Below are positions 11,201 to 20,800 of a stretch of 27,397 nt of DNA, piece after piece. This DNA comes from Saccoglossus kowalevskii (taxonomy: Eukaryota; Hemichordata; Enteropneusta; Harrimaniidae). The stretch covers positions 24,186 to 51,582 of the forward strand of contig NW_003154748.1 of NCBI RefSeq assembly GCF_000003605.2, given 5' to 3'. The notes below the pieces were generated by a model, which saw nothing but the letters and a program-made list of their open reading frames with translations, searched no databases and had not been told where the DNA came from. The translations under genes were made by a program, and so were the position numbers. The stretch's first letter is position 1. The number at the start of each line of letters is the position of its first letter.

Positions 11201-14043
11201 TTTGAACTGAGATGTGATGGTTATGTCAAAGGCATAATATTAGACGTTCACGCTCAAAGCCAAGTATATTGAAACAGTATGACATAACTCTCATGTAAAT
11301 ATCATTATTGCAATATAATAATTGCAAGAAAAATATTGTACACATATTGTCATTTTCAATTAAAATGTATTTTGTATGTAAAGCAATGGACATCTTGTGT
11401 TGTAGCATCTTTAATAATTGGGCTAATCACAAATGGTTGCTTAGTCTATGGTGTACGGAATACTGACTGTAACATAAAAATATTCGTTGTGAACATACCT
11501 CATTATAATCGCTTTTAATATCTAAATAGATATAATCGCTATCGTTGTACAGTTGTATATTTTGGTTGACAGTCACACTTTCGTCATTTAACTCACATAC
11601 GCCTTGTGTTAAATGGTAATTTACAGAAATGCATCTTGGTAAATTGGAACAAGCAAGTCCACAACTCAGTATCGTTCCAAGTCTCCGTCTTTGAAACACA
11701 TGTCCAGAAAGGTAGTGACCATCGCTTTCATACTGTGTGTATGGGGATTCCACCTTTCTCTCTGCTGATGTAGGATATGAAGACATTATGTTTTATAAAA
11801 TATTTGTTGTTAAAAAAGAAACAAAACGACACATAACCTAACATAACTGAATCGCTTTTATTGGCAGCAACCGTGTCAATAAGACAACTATTATAATAAC
11901 CAATCACATAGGGCTGACAATTTATACAATCTCCCGTCCAAGAAAAAGAAGCTTGCTAAAACAACGTACAAAATAGGGTTAATTTTGTGCACTGTGCAAA
12001 TGATATAGACATACGGGATAGGCCATGTTGTGATCTCAATCATTAGTTAAAATACTAAATATGCCCATTTTTGTGATGTATACCATAGTGCAGTCATTGA
12101 TGATTGGTGCCGCTTGGCTTTACTTGTTTCGTTGGTACAGATTCATGTCAATGAAATAAAACAATTAATAAAGATATGATCCCAAAATTATCCCACACAA
12201 TCAGAAGGTCACGTCCTAATTTCAAGAACATGGAACACGAGTCTTCGTGATGGGTGATATATATATATAATATCAGGTATATATTAAAAAAATGGAAAAT
12301 ATATATTCAAAAAAATGGAAAAGTATGTGATCTAACTAACAATGAAAAAATCACTGTTGGAAAATTATGTGAACGACAACAATAAATGTAGTAATATTGG
12401 ATGCTGTATGGAATTGGGCATATTAGCATTTTTATCAATTGTGTATTACAGAGTAATAAAATAACAACATATTATTAAAAGAGGTTAAAAAATGTAAGCA
12501 ACTTATTATTGAAATTAAACTGGCACCATATTTAGAAAATCAACTAAACTTTATGATATTAAAGTAATTAAGCCTTGGTTGTCGCAAACTATAAAGTGAA
12601 ACATGAAGACATGACTGCCACTGCTCGGTCAAAGGCTACGCAAAACGTGTAGAATACTTGAAGATGTAAACCATTTTATTATTTGTGTGTTGCTGAACTT
12701 TAAAACTGTATTAATTGTATTTGTGAATTTGTATTTATTGATTAATTATTTGTGATTTTGTGGTTTTCATTCCATTTCAACAGGCATCCTTTCTATCAAC
12801 TACCTTGTCACAAAAGTAGGCAGTCAAAATGGTATTGGTGACACGTTTATAATCAATTTAGACTTAAGGTAGAGATGCAGGTGCGTGGACACTTGGCTAT
12901 AGACTGTTACAATTTTGTAAAATTGTGAATAGTGGAAGATACTCAAAAAACGATTTTAAAATATAGATAACAGGTGCAAACATTCTCTCTTTTGAATGCT
13001 TAGCAAGATTTAGCAAGACCGTACATAAATAATAAAAAAAGAAACATGGTGAAAAAAGAAACGATGGGATCTCCATATTTGCACTATATTTAACATTTAA
13101 CAAAAAGATAATAGGTTTAAATTTGGAACTGTTACAGCCATTTTAATTATGAGCATTAGCAAACTTCTTACTAGGTGAATTGTTATGCAAATTAGCATAT
13201 ATCTCAGCTTCCTTTTAGTGCACATCCCAGAACTTTAAAACAAAAAATAGCTCCTAGATGATTTGACTTTTTGTTTTGAAATGTTCACAAATGATTGACA
13301 ATGTGTTTATCTTCAAAACGCCGTTGGGGCATTGTTGTTGGTTGAACAGTGTTACAACAATCGTACAGACAACTAGCCTGGGTGTAAATTTATGCATAAA
13401 CTTGAAGTAGTAAAATTTGAGCTGCTGCCCTGCAAAATTGACAACTGGTAGACAGTTTTCAAGACGGCACTTTCTTCATAGTAAACAGATGTACCCATAA
13501 ACCAATTTTGACAGGAAACAGAAGCATGGTTTAGAAGCTATTTTTTTTTAAATCACTTTTGACCGAAAAAGCACATAAAAAAATACTAACAAAATTTTAA
13601 AATTCATACAATAAGCTTCCCGAAAATATATAGTTTTGTGGACAAGGTAGGTCATCTTGGTTTCCTAATTAACTAATAAAAATACCTGTCAGGTAAACTG
13701 CATCTCTACCTTAATTGTTTTGTCTTCTCATTTGCTAATTAACATACCCTTTTGATCAACTGGCCAATACGTATATGAGTAACATATTGGTTGGATGTAG
13801 TGAGGCGTGATGCGAGTCATTCTGCCGAGACAGTTTTCATCTAGCCTATGTCTCTATATTAAACGTTTTGACTAACTAAAGTCATATAGTGTGGTTATTT
13901 TCGCGTGAAAGTCCATGCATGTGAGATCTATGTACAAGTCAATACAGTTAAAAAAACAAATATATACATGTAATTGAGATCTACTCACCTGTTGCAATAG
14001 ACACAATAACGACAAGCGTTTGAAAGAAAAACCACAGCGACAT
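5286..14043 (-). CDS. Gene A: secreted PAN-EGF-F-type lectin protein, 492 aa, 9 exons
   Basis: Exons 5'->3' on the minus strand: 14043-13989, 11764-11499, 10655-10502, 9809-9567, 9340-9131, 8794-8631, 8339-8173, 5604-5429, 5329-5286. Lengths total 1479 bases and the frame is continuous. Residues 1-18 are a signal peptide (MSLWFFFQTLVVIVSIAT). About 28-100 are PAN/apple-like, with SCGLAC, PRC and GVCELND. About 113-157 are EGF-like (GCSSGPCLNGGHC...CNC...GLNC). About 159-309 are an F-type lectin domain with AIDGN, NPWWMVDL, CGE, GRYV and LCEVQVY. About 310-492 are a C-terminal module (LFRG, NYKS, W, C..GW, C.WE, LYS, NWNS, ADAMTISVF). It is likely a secreted glycan-binding protein: N-glycosylation sequons NKT, NIT and NGT are visible. 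The fucose-site Asp is His here (RMH) and the CC pair is missing, so sugar binding is doubtful. The 5' UTR is unplaced; ATG 14043 was chosen because it starts the signal peptide and matches gene B. Reading past 5429 instead would give a stop at 5379-5381. Confidence 0.78.
6003..6296. repeat. 27-bp minisatellite in gene A intron 7
   Basis: Ten copies of a 27-bp unit (CACCGTAACAATAACCACG plus TTTTAATG) run from 6027 to 6296, preceded by one 24-bp copy (6003-6026) that lacks an ACA triplet. Copies differ by single bases, for example TACCG at 6054 and 6162, CACCAT at 6216 and AAACAC at 6243. Because 27 is a multiple of three with no stop in some frames, three long artefact ORFs arise here on both strands. 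I do not regard them as genes. Confidence 0.95.
6911..7202 (-). mobile_element. Kolobok-like MITE, 292 bp
   Basis: TTAA borders at 6911-6914 and 7199-7202 enclose inverted ends: left GGGGCGGTGGTCGTTGCG, right (reverse complement) AGGGCGATAGTCGGCGCG. The inner text near the right end (GAGATATAAGGGTCTCAT on the minus strand) resembles the GATATGGGACTCAT of the copies at 7633 and 16642, so this is a longer family member in the opposite orientation. TTAA target duplication plus RRG-like termini suggests the Kolobok group. No coding sequence. Confidence 0.55.
7400..7465. repeat. 22-bp tandem repeat, three copies
   Basis: ACGCCTACTCGCCGACCTAC plus CT is repeated at 7400-7421 and 7422-7443, with a third copy at 7444-7465 that diverges at the last bases. 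It lies in gene A intron 7 between two MITEs and is more GC-rich than its surroundings. Confidence 0.85.
7633..7753 (+). mobile_element. Kolobok-like MITE, about 121 bp
   Basis: Starts TTAA at 7633 and ends CCCTTTGAA, a mutated TTTAA, at 7753. The ends are inverted relative to each other (left CGGCGATAATCGTCGCG; right reverse complement AGGGCGGTGGTCGTCGCG). The interior (CTGTTCGATATGGAACTCAT, GTAAAATACAT, GAAATTCGAACAC) matches the copy at 16642-16774 closely. Its right end also pairs well with the left end at 6911, so 6911-7753 may be a composite. Confidence 0.6.
12864..13714. mobile_element. 851-bp TTAA-flanked element with inverted termini
   Basis: TTAAGGTAGAGATGCAG at 12864-12880 is the exact reverse complement of CTGCATCTCTACCTTAA at 13698-13714. 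This reads as TTAA target duplications around a 13-bp perfect terminal inverted repeat GGTAGAGATGCAG. The interior has no long ORF, so it would be a non-autonomous DNA transposon of a TTAA-targeting group (piggyBac- or Kolobok-like). It sits in intron 1 of gene A and has no counterpart in intron 1 of gene B. Confidence 0.65.
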
Positions 14044-14531
14044 TGTGTCCACTAGCATGGACGTTTTCCAGTGAACAAAACTAATCAGTGCATTCAGTTT
14101 CCTATTAAATGTTCAATCAATCTGATTGTCTCCTTGTTCGGAAATTACGATTGTTCAAGGCAGGATATTGAAAAAATAATAAACCAACAAACTATGCATA
14201 TTTTAGGTATAACTACACATAAGTTGTAATATTGTGTTTCTTATAAGATATTATATGTTACTGAAAAAACGAGAACATATTTAAAACATATTTAAAATTT
14301 ACCTCAAATGTATCAAAAATGTAGTTTTTGTTAAAAATAGTTGGATGTTTATACAAGTGTATCAATATACTAGTCAAAATGCAAATTAGCATATATATTT
14401 CTAATGAACGTTTTTACATTCACAATAGACCACTGATTATTTAGAGTTTTCAGAGTATATCTACTACTGAATTTATTTTTCTTTAATGCATAACTTAATG
14501 TGAAATATAAATAACAGCATGTAAACAGCCG

Positions 14532-14921
14532 TCAAAAGAAATATACATTTTCCACATAAAAAAAAACCTCTGAAGCAGTTCTATCACAACATTTGTCAAA
14601 GGCTCTATCACAACATTTGTCAAAGGCTCTATCACAACATTTGTCAAAGGCTCTATCACAATATTTGTCAAAACCTTTTTCTATAGTCCTTGTTGAAAAT
14701 TGAATATATTCTTTATAAATAGGGCAATTGATGCTAGATAATAATACACTACATACTGAACAAATAACTTTCAAAATTCCTTCTTTTGTAATAACCAGTG
14801 TGTTCATTTCTGTCAAAAACAGTGATACAATGATTACTGGAACCCACGTTACATAACTAAAAGATGTTTGGAAAAGAGTTGACCACATACTGTTCAACAT
14901 GTGGCACTCACCACATATCAT
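14532..14921 (-). CDS. Doubtful 129-codon ORF with octapeptide repeats
   Basis: A 129-codon open frame starts at ATG 14921. It has two hydrophobic stretches (about residues 20-40 and 51-62) and, near the end, four copies of an 8-residue unit FDKCCDRA (first copy FDKYCDRA) encoded by a 24-bp tandem repeat. It lies in a block inserted between gene A's coding start and its probable distal upstream region. I recognise no family and see no neighbouring exons that join it. It may be chance or a fragment of a repeat. Confidence 0.15.
   Translation of the reverse strand: MICGECHMLNSMWSTLFQTSFSYVTWVPVIIVSLFLTEMNTLVITKEGILKVICSVCSVLLSSINCPIYKEYIQFSTRTIEKGFDKYCDRAFDKCCDRAFDKCCDRAFDKCCDRTASEVFFYVENVYFF
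14580..14675. repeat. 24-bp tandem repeat, four copies
   Basis: TCTATCACAACATTTGTCAA plus AGGC repeats at 14580, 14604, 14628 and 14652, with the last copy diverged (CAATATTTG, AAACC). A 24-base period keeps any reading frame through it. Confidence 0.9.
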
Positions 14922-14989
14922 TCATAATGAAATGTTATCTGTAAGGAGTCCAAGGTTTGCATAAGATAATTGACATTAGTTAAATTCAC

Positions 14990-15060
14990 GACTGTGACTC
15001 AGACAGATGTATGGTGGAGCAGGATGTGCTCACTCTTTTCGAAACACCTGACATCACCTC
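14990..15060 (+). repeat. Dispersed repeat tail, copy 1
   Basis: TGGAGCAGGATGTGCTCACT and the following TTTTCGAAACACCTGACATC match the stretch at 19174-19216 at most positions. I recall a very similar motif followed by T-rich text in bivalve repeats thought to be retroelement-derived; that link is recall, not a search. The T-rich sequence to about 15270 may belong to the same element. Confidence 0.5.
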
Positions 15061-15636
15061 TTGGCTTGTGCCTTGAGGTCCATGTATCTCTCTCACTGAT
15101 TTGACAGTGTGTTGTTTTTTTGTTTTTTTGTGTTCCCTGTGTGTTCTCGGATTTGTAAATATTGCCTTTTAACATTGGTTGTTTGGATTATAGTTGGGTA
15201 TTGTTGCTTGGATTTTCCATATAGAATAATTTATGTTCGAGTGTTAATTGTAGCCGTTCCCTACTTTTTTATCATATAGTGTGGTAGAAAGCTGGCCCTT
15301 ATAGTCAAATTTCACCACAAGGATCTAATGTCAAGACATATTGTGGACTGTAAACGGAAGTATGGTATGAACTGGTGATCTTTATTCGGATTGTGACATC
15401 GGGAAGACGAGTCTATAGACGGAGCATAAAGTTGTCCCTGGGCGTTGGCCAAACGACCAAGTCTAGAGATCATACAAGTGAACTCAGTAATATGTATCTG
15501 TGTGTATTTCTAAGTCTGTCTGAAGTAATATGTCTTTTTATGAGGTAAATCACGGGATCAAAATTGATTCATCAATGACTCAAAATACCTTTTACGATAG
15601 GACAGTGGTTCAATACACAGCATAATCACGTTTCCC
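15061..15636. other. Spacer upstream of gene A, nothing firm
   Basis: A T-rich section to about 15270 may continue the dispersed repeat. The remainder (to 15636) holds no exon or recognisable motif that I can support. Confidence 0.35.
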
Positions 15637-15696
15637 GAAAATACATTAAATAAAAATACATTGAATAAAAATACATTGAATGAAAATACATTGAAT
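15637..15696. repeat. 15-bp tandem repeat, four copies
   Basis: The unit RAAAATACATTGAAT occurs four times head to tail with one variant (ATTAAAT in the first copy). It lies in the block that separates gene A's coding start from the upstream region shared with gene B. Confidence 0.85.
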
Positions 15697-16061
15697 AAAA
15701 TGTGTAGCATCTCCACATTGTGGTGAAATGTTCATTTTCCAGGCATTGTAACTATCGAGATTTGACTTTCAAATACGGAAGAACAACTGTAGAAATTGTT
15801 TTGCGCATGCAGCAATCCAAACGCAGCGTCTTCTAAATCCTACTTATCGTAATCTGCTGTAATCCGCGAAGTTGAATCGCAAACAGTGAAGCTAAGTCGA
15901 TATATCCTGAGATATGTTATTTATCATATTTTGATTCAGAAAATAAAAAAAAATTATTAAAATAAAAAATTAAAATTAGTCACGAACTCGTTTCATGCAT
16001 CATGTTCCTCTAGATGTCATTTATTGTGCGATATAGTGGTCGGCAACTGAGATAAACTAAA

Positions 16062-16400
16062 ACTAATTCAATATATGGTCGTCCTATATCTCAGGTGATT
16101 ATTTTGTCAATTAATATCCGGAGTATTTTTGGGAAATTGGCCACGTTCATGTCGTCCAATAAGATTGAGCGATTACATGCATTTAATCTCGTGTACATAA
16201 GCAAGTAATGGAAGTTGATTGGAAAGAATACACCCTCTCTGTTTCACTTGTATAGCAGACAAAAACTCATTTCATTTATCAAATACAATTTTTTTTGTGA
16301 ATCTTCATCTATCTGGCAATACAAATGGAAAATTTCCAATATTTTTTTTTCAGTGTAATCGTAATGTGTTCTGCAGTCAATACTTCATTTACTGATTCGA
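16062..16400 (-). promoter_or_regulatory. Upstream region of gene A shared with gene B (putative promoter)
   Basis: Blocks here match the region just upstream of gene B in the same order: CTATATCTCAGGTGATTATT, GAAATTGGCCACGTTCATG (gene B: GAAATTGACCACTTTCATG), GGCAATACAAAT and TGTAATCGTAATGTGTTCTG followed by CAGTCAAT. Gene B's copy starts about 250 bases from its ATG; this one starts about 2 kb away. Retention after duplication suggests promoter or 5' UTR exon function, but the duplicated segment may simply extend this far. Confidence 0.4.
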
Positions 16401-16641
16401 CTATGTTGTGTTATGAAATTATCGGTCATTTTTATGTGTTCAACAATATATGGTTGTGTATGTTATTTCTACTTTTCTACTGGTGCAGACATCTTTCTAT
16501 TTTGCACGATTCCATAATTGTTAAAACAGTAATTTGGGTATTCACAATATGAGCGCTTAAATTTGGAACTTAACTTGGGTTGAAACACGGGGTGCTTGGC
16601 TTTTAACTCCCAAACTGCAATTACAATTGCCTACGCCTTTG
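16401..16641. other. Intergenic between genes A and B, nothing recognised
   Basis: A 75-codon open frame covering 16325-16552 is rich in Phe, Tyr and Cys and overlaps the conserved upstream block. It has no family resemblance or splice partner, and I leave it uncalled. Confidence 0.3.
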
Positions 16642-16774
16642 TTAAAGGGCGGCAGTCGTCGTGCCGCGTCCTGTTCGATATGGGACTCATAACGAGGTAT
16701 ACAATGCGTGTAAAATACATTGTTTATTTACATGAAATTCGAACACGCGCTGCGCGACGACCACCGCGCTTTAA
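16642..16774 (+). mobile_element. Kolobok-like MITE, 133 bp
   Basis: Exact TTAA at both borders (16642-16645 and 16771-16774). Inverted ends are AGGGCGGCAGTCGTCGTG on the left and, reverse-complemented on the right, AGCGCGGTGGTCGTCGCG. The interior has CTGTTCGATATGGGACTCAT, GTAAAATACAT and GAAATTCGAACACGCGC, shared with the copy at 7633-7753. The AGG/AGC termini with TTAA duplication fit a Kolobok-like MITE. This is the cleanest copy in the window. Confidence 0.7.
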
Positions 16775-17841
16775 ATATCTAAGCGTATGTTATATGTTAT
16801 CCACCAATATTAGTCTGCAAGATATGGACGAATAACATAGGTCTCGACTCTTAAATGTGAATAGCCTTCCAAATGCTAAACATAGTATTGTTTACCATTT
16901 GGTAGGATATACGCCCATGATATAATTGCTGATTCATTGCTTAAAAACATCATAGAGAAGCAACATATACGTGATTCTTTATCAATAAATAATTCCCATT
17001 ATAGTAAATTGTTCATTTTTCTTTTATTTAACTTGACTACACATATACAATAATACACATACACACTCTTACTGTGTTCCGACAACTACACTGTCAACTA
17101 TTTTACTATGTAAGAATTAAATTATACTAAATAACCATAATCATAACCAAGATAGAGTATAACGTATATATTTTAATCACCTTCTCCGAACAACTATTAT
17201 CAGGTTATTATGTTGAAATAGCCCTGGCTACTATAATCAAGGCTAACATGACAGCAATTGACAGTATCTAAGGATGTATCTAAAACTACTGACATTCTCA
17301 CATAGACTATGTCAGCCGATGTTACATGTAGCCATGTAATAAACAAATATATTAATGCTCAGTTTATTAAGTTATGGCGTGCCATAGTAAGCATTCCACG
17401 AAATTTAATCTGCATCAACACAGACGAACCATGCAACATTGTCAAATTACGGTTTTACAATTCACACCGGGTAATAAACCAAGTACACATTAATGGGTTA
17501 ATGTCACACAGCAAAGGCAAATACAGCAACAATGTTAAATGCTAAATAACAAGTTTATATAGAGAAACTAATATGATCACAATGGCTTGGGTTTCAAGAA
17601 CAAATAACTATCAATAACCTAGACAGCTTTGAACATTTAATTAACTGTCATATAGCGCATACACGGGCCACACTGCCTTGTAAGTACAACTAATTACTTT
17701 ATCTCATAACTAACTAAAGACATCAGTAACAGAAAATTGCTTAATTAGACACATTCGTATCGTATATTATTAGTCAAATATTATGTAACATTAATTGCTA
17801 TTCATGAGCCAATCGTGCATATTCTTTATTGTTCATGACAG
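16775..17841. other. Intergenic between genes A and B, nothing firm
   Basis: AT-rich spacer past the 3' end of gene B. No exon or RNA gene is supported. An AATAAA on the minus strand occurs at 17830-17825, only 12 bases past the gene B stop, and another near 17367-17362; which one serves gene B is unclear. Confidence 0.35.
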
Positions 17842-20800
17842 TTACAATTTGTGATAAAACACAGATATAACCATTGTATCAGCTTCTTTTCTGTCTGAAA
17901 GAAAATAAACACTATTGTTATTTCGGTGACATTTATGTATAATTACTATTCAATTTATTCGAAACGTTCTATAAAAGTAGGGTCAAATGGTATGTTTCAC
18001 CGTTTAAGACAAAGAAGGTTAAAAATAATTACGTATTTGTGAGAAGATAGACGTTCAGTCAATGTAATAACACAGTTGTCAACCCAGTATTGATGTGTTG
18101 TTATTATATGATGTATATTATTTACTTATGCTTGATATCGTACATAAATTGTCGCAAACCTTGCTTTGAATTCCAGTTGATGGACGTCTCTGTTCCACTA
18201 TATAAAATAGCTGGTCTATCAATGACTGATATTTCCCAAGGACATTTAAATGTATAGTCATCTAGTACAACAATCCATCCACGTTCAGTGGCGCAGTCAT
18301 CGGGATCTTCATGAATTGAAAAACTGTGGTTTCTGCTTGGGCTAGTGAATTAATAAAATGTTATAACACATGCATGAACTGATATTTGCTGTGTTTTTGT
18401 GATTGTGCTTAAAACACGATTCATAAATATTTGTACTATTTCGATTCAAAACATTTTTTAAAATTTCGATACTATGTACCATAACTTATTGACCTTTGAT
18501 ATTTTTACAAACCTTTTCAATTACATGCAATTGAAATCAATGGACAGAATATATCTGAACCCAAATGAAAACCACCATGTGAATAAAAAATATATAAAAG
18601 ACTCGTACCAATCAATTGTTGCGGACGCATTTTTCATTAGATCATGCCACGATGAAGCAAGTATTCGATTAGAATTAAACCAGTTATTTGCGTTGCTATT
18701 AACGCCATCAAATAATACTGTAGCCACCTCGGTGTAATTCTTGAAAAGTGCCAATTTTACCTGAAGTTAGAGTGTAATGTGTCTGTTATATGTAAATGCA
18801 AGCACACAAAAATCAATGACCAACGTCATATGACATTGTGACTGATGTATCTTGCACGCATATTTCGTACATTCTACATGTCAGTTTAGATATGTGCATT
18901 GAATTAGATTCTAATGGCTACCTTTTTACCATAATGTGAAATCTTCACTATCTTCAATTGTTCACGCTTTTACAGCATTGTCTCAGATTCTCCTACCTAA
19001 ATCATATATTTCTCTAATAATTCATTATTCCTGGACCTGTAGTACATAACCAGACTTTTCTCAAAAAAGTATTCTTTCATCGAAACTATTATACGAAGGG
19101 TTTTATAGAAAGAACGGCTAGCCTTAACAATCAACAAGTATGTAGGCACATGTGATTAGCACTGGTGCCACATGTGGAGCAAGATATGCTCATTCTTTTC
19201 AAAACACCGTCCATCACAACCCACATATTATTATTTACAGAGAAATTTTATTGTTTGCGTCAAACTGGGAACATTTATTTTTAATATAAATATACTTCAA
19301 CCCTATTTAAAACGAATTCTCACCAAGGTAATGTCATCTACAAGTTTTATAAATCAGTTATATGAACTCCACGGTCATCTTTCAAATTGTTGAAGTTAAG
19401 GTTAAGGCTTAATTAGGTGTCATTGCTAGAAGATTCCGCATATATCATCGCACTACAAATACTTACATAGTTAATATCAAGGTGTTCCCACTCCGTGGTC
19501 ATATTGCTCTTGTATTGTGTGCTCGTGTCGGCATTATTGCCAACTTCTTCTGTTCCCATCCATAACTGACTAAATGACGTAGTAGTATCATTGTTGCTTA
19601 CACCTCGAAAAAGCATCTCCCATTCTGAAATTATTATCACAGTTGTTACAAATAAATAATAATCTACTATCTACTAATCCAATACTATCATTAAAAATGC
19701 TATGAAAATATTAGGAGTTACGTAATATAATTTTTTTCTTTTTTTTAAAAACAAATGTAGCAACAAATGTGAAACAGAAATTGTCTATGATGCCATGGCC
19801 ATCTACTCATGTTCTTATGGCAAAATACATTTTCTTATTACTCTATGTTTAAAGGTTAAAGGTCAACTAAATAGGTGTATTGAAAAGAAATCATTCTACT
19901 TAAGTTATGTAATTTAGTTTACGTTTTAAAATTTTGAGTTACAGTAATTGAACGGTATTTCTATAACAATTGCATTGGGTTGAATCGGGTGATTGTATAT
20001 GACATCAAAAGAAAAGTTCTTGAGAGACTGCTCCAAAATGAACATTTCCCAATTTTGCTCGGCGTGCACTAAGAGCCACACAGTAACATAGAGGTATCTA
20101 CGTACATTGGACCTCGTTCTCTGTATACACATGAATGAAATCGAAAATTGCAAACTCCCGAAGTAAGTTTTATTTTAAATTTGTTCATAATTTCAATTTG
20201 TCTTTGCATTTCCGGTTTCTCAAGACGATTCGTGGGCTCAAATCAAAACAGTCACATGCATGAAATGTTCAGCTTGTTATTCACTTTGCCCTGCTCCGAA
20301 ATATTAATAACCATCATCACAGTGTTGATGCCAGTTAAAATATGCTAGTATTGATAATGGCTGACCAAATGTATCAAAATACTGACTGAAGTACTGACTT
20401 TAAATGTATCATACTATATAAATAGTTATACTAATGGCGGAAGTATGTTGTTATATGAGGGTAATAATCAGATTAATATGTCAAGCCCTTTTCATATTTT
20501 TCATATTTGCAATAAAGTGTTGCTTTAATATTATCGTGATATTTCAGTACATAGTTTACTAACCATAGTTCGTTTCGTCCCACAGTAATATATGAGTGTC
20601 TTTGAATCATAGTATTTTTGTTGTATGTATGCGGAATGTTGTTGACCCATGCATGTTGTATACTACGAAAGGATTGTTAAGGTAGTAGTAATCGGAAACA
20701 ACAGAAATGCATATACCGGCATATCACCAATAATTATTATATCGGGCGTGTTTCAATCCATTTTATTATTATTTTGTTTGTTAACAGAGACGTGTATAAA

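Noticed and set aside
14580-14675. CRISPR-like array
   Set aside because: The 24-bp units are directly adjacent with no spacers, and the DNA is eukaryotic.
18122-18159. Gene B coding read-through to the stop at 18122-18124
   Set aside because: The tail is unlike gene A's, while the exon at 17894-17842 restores the conserved ADTMVISVFY end. It is kept only as a possible retained-intron isoform.
18474-18737. 87-codon plus-strand ORF
   Set aside because: Antisense shadow of gene B exon 7.
20148-20348. 66-codon ORF with hydrophobic stretches
   Set aside because: Intronic in gene B, with no splice sites or family match; random ORFs of this length are expected.
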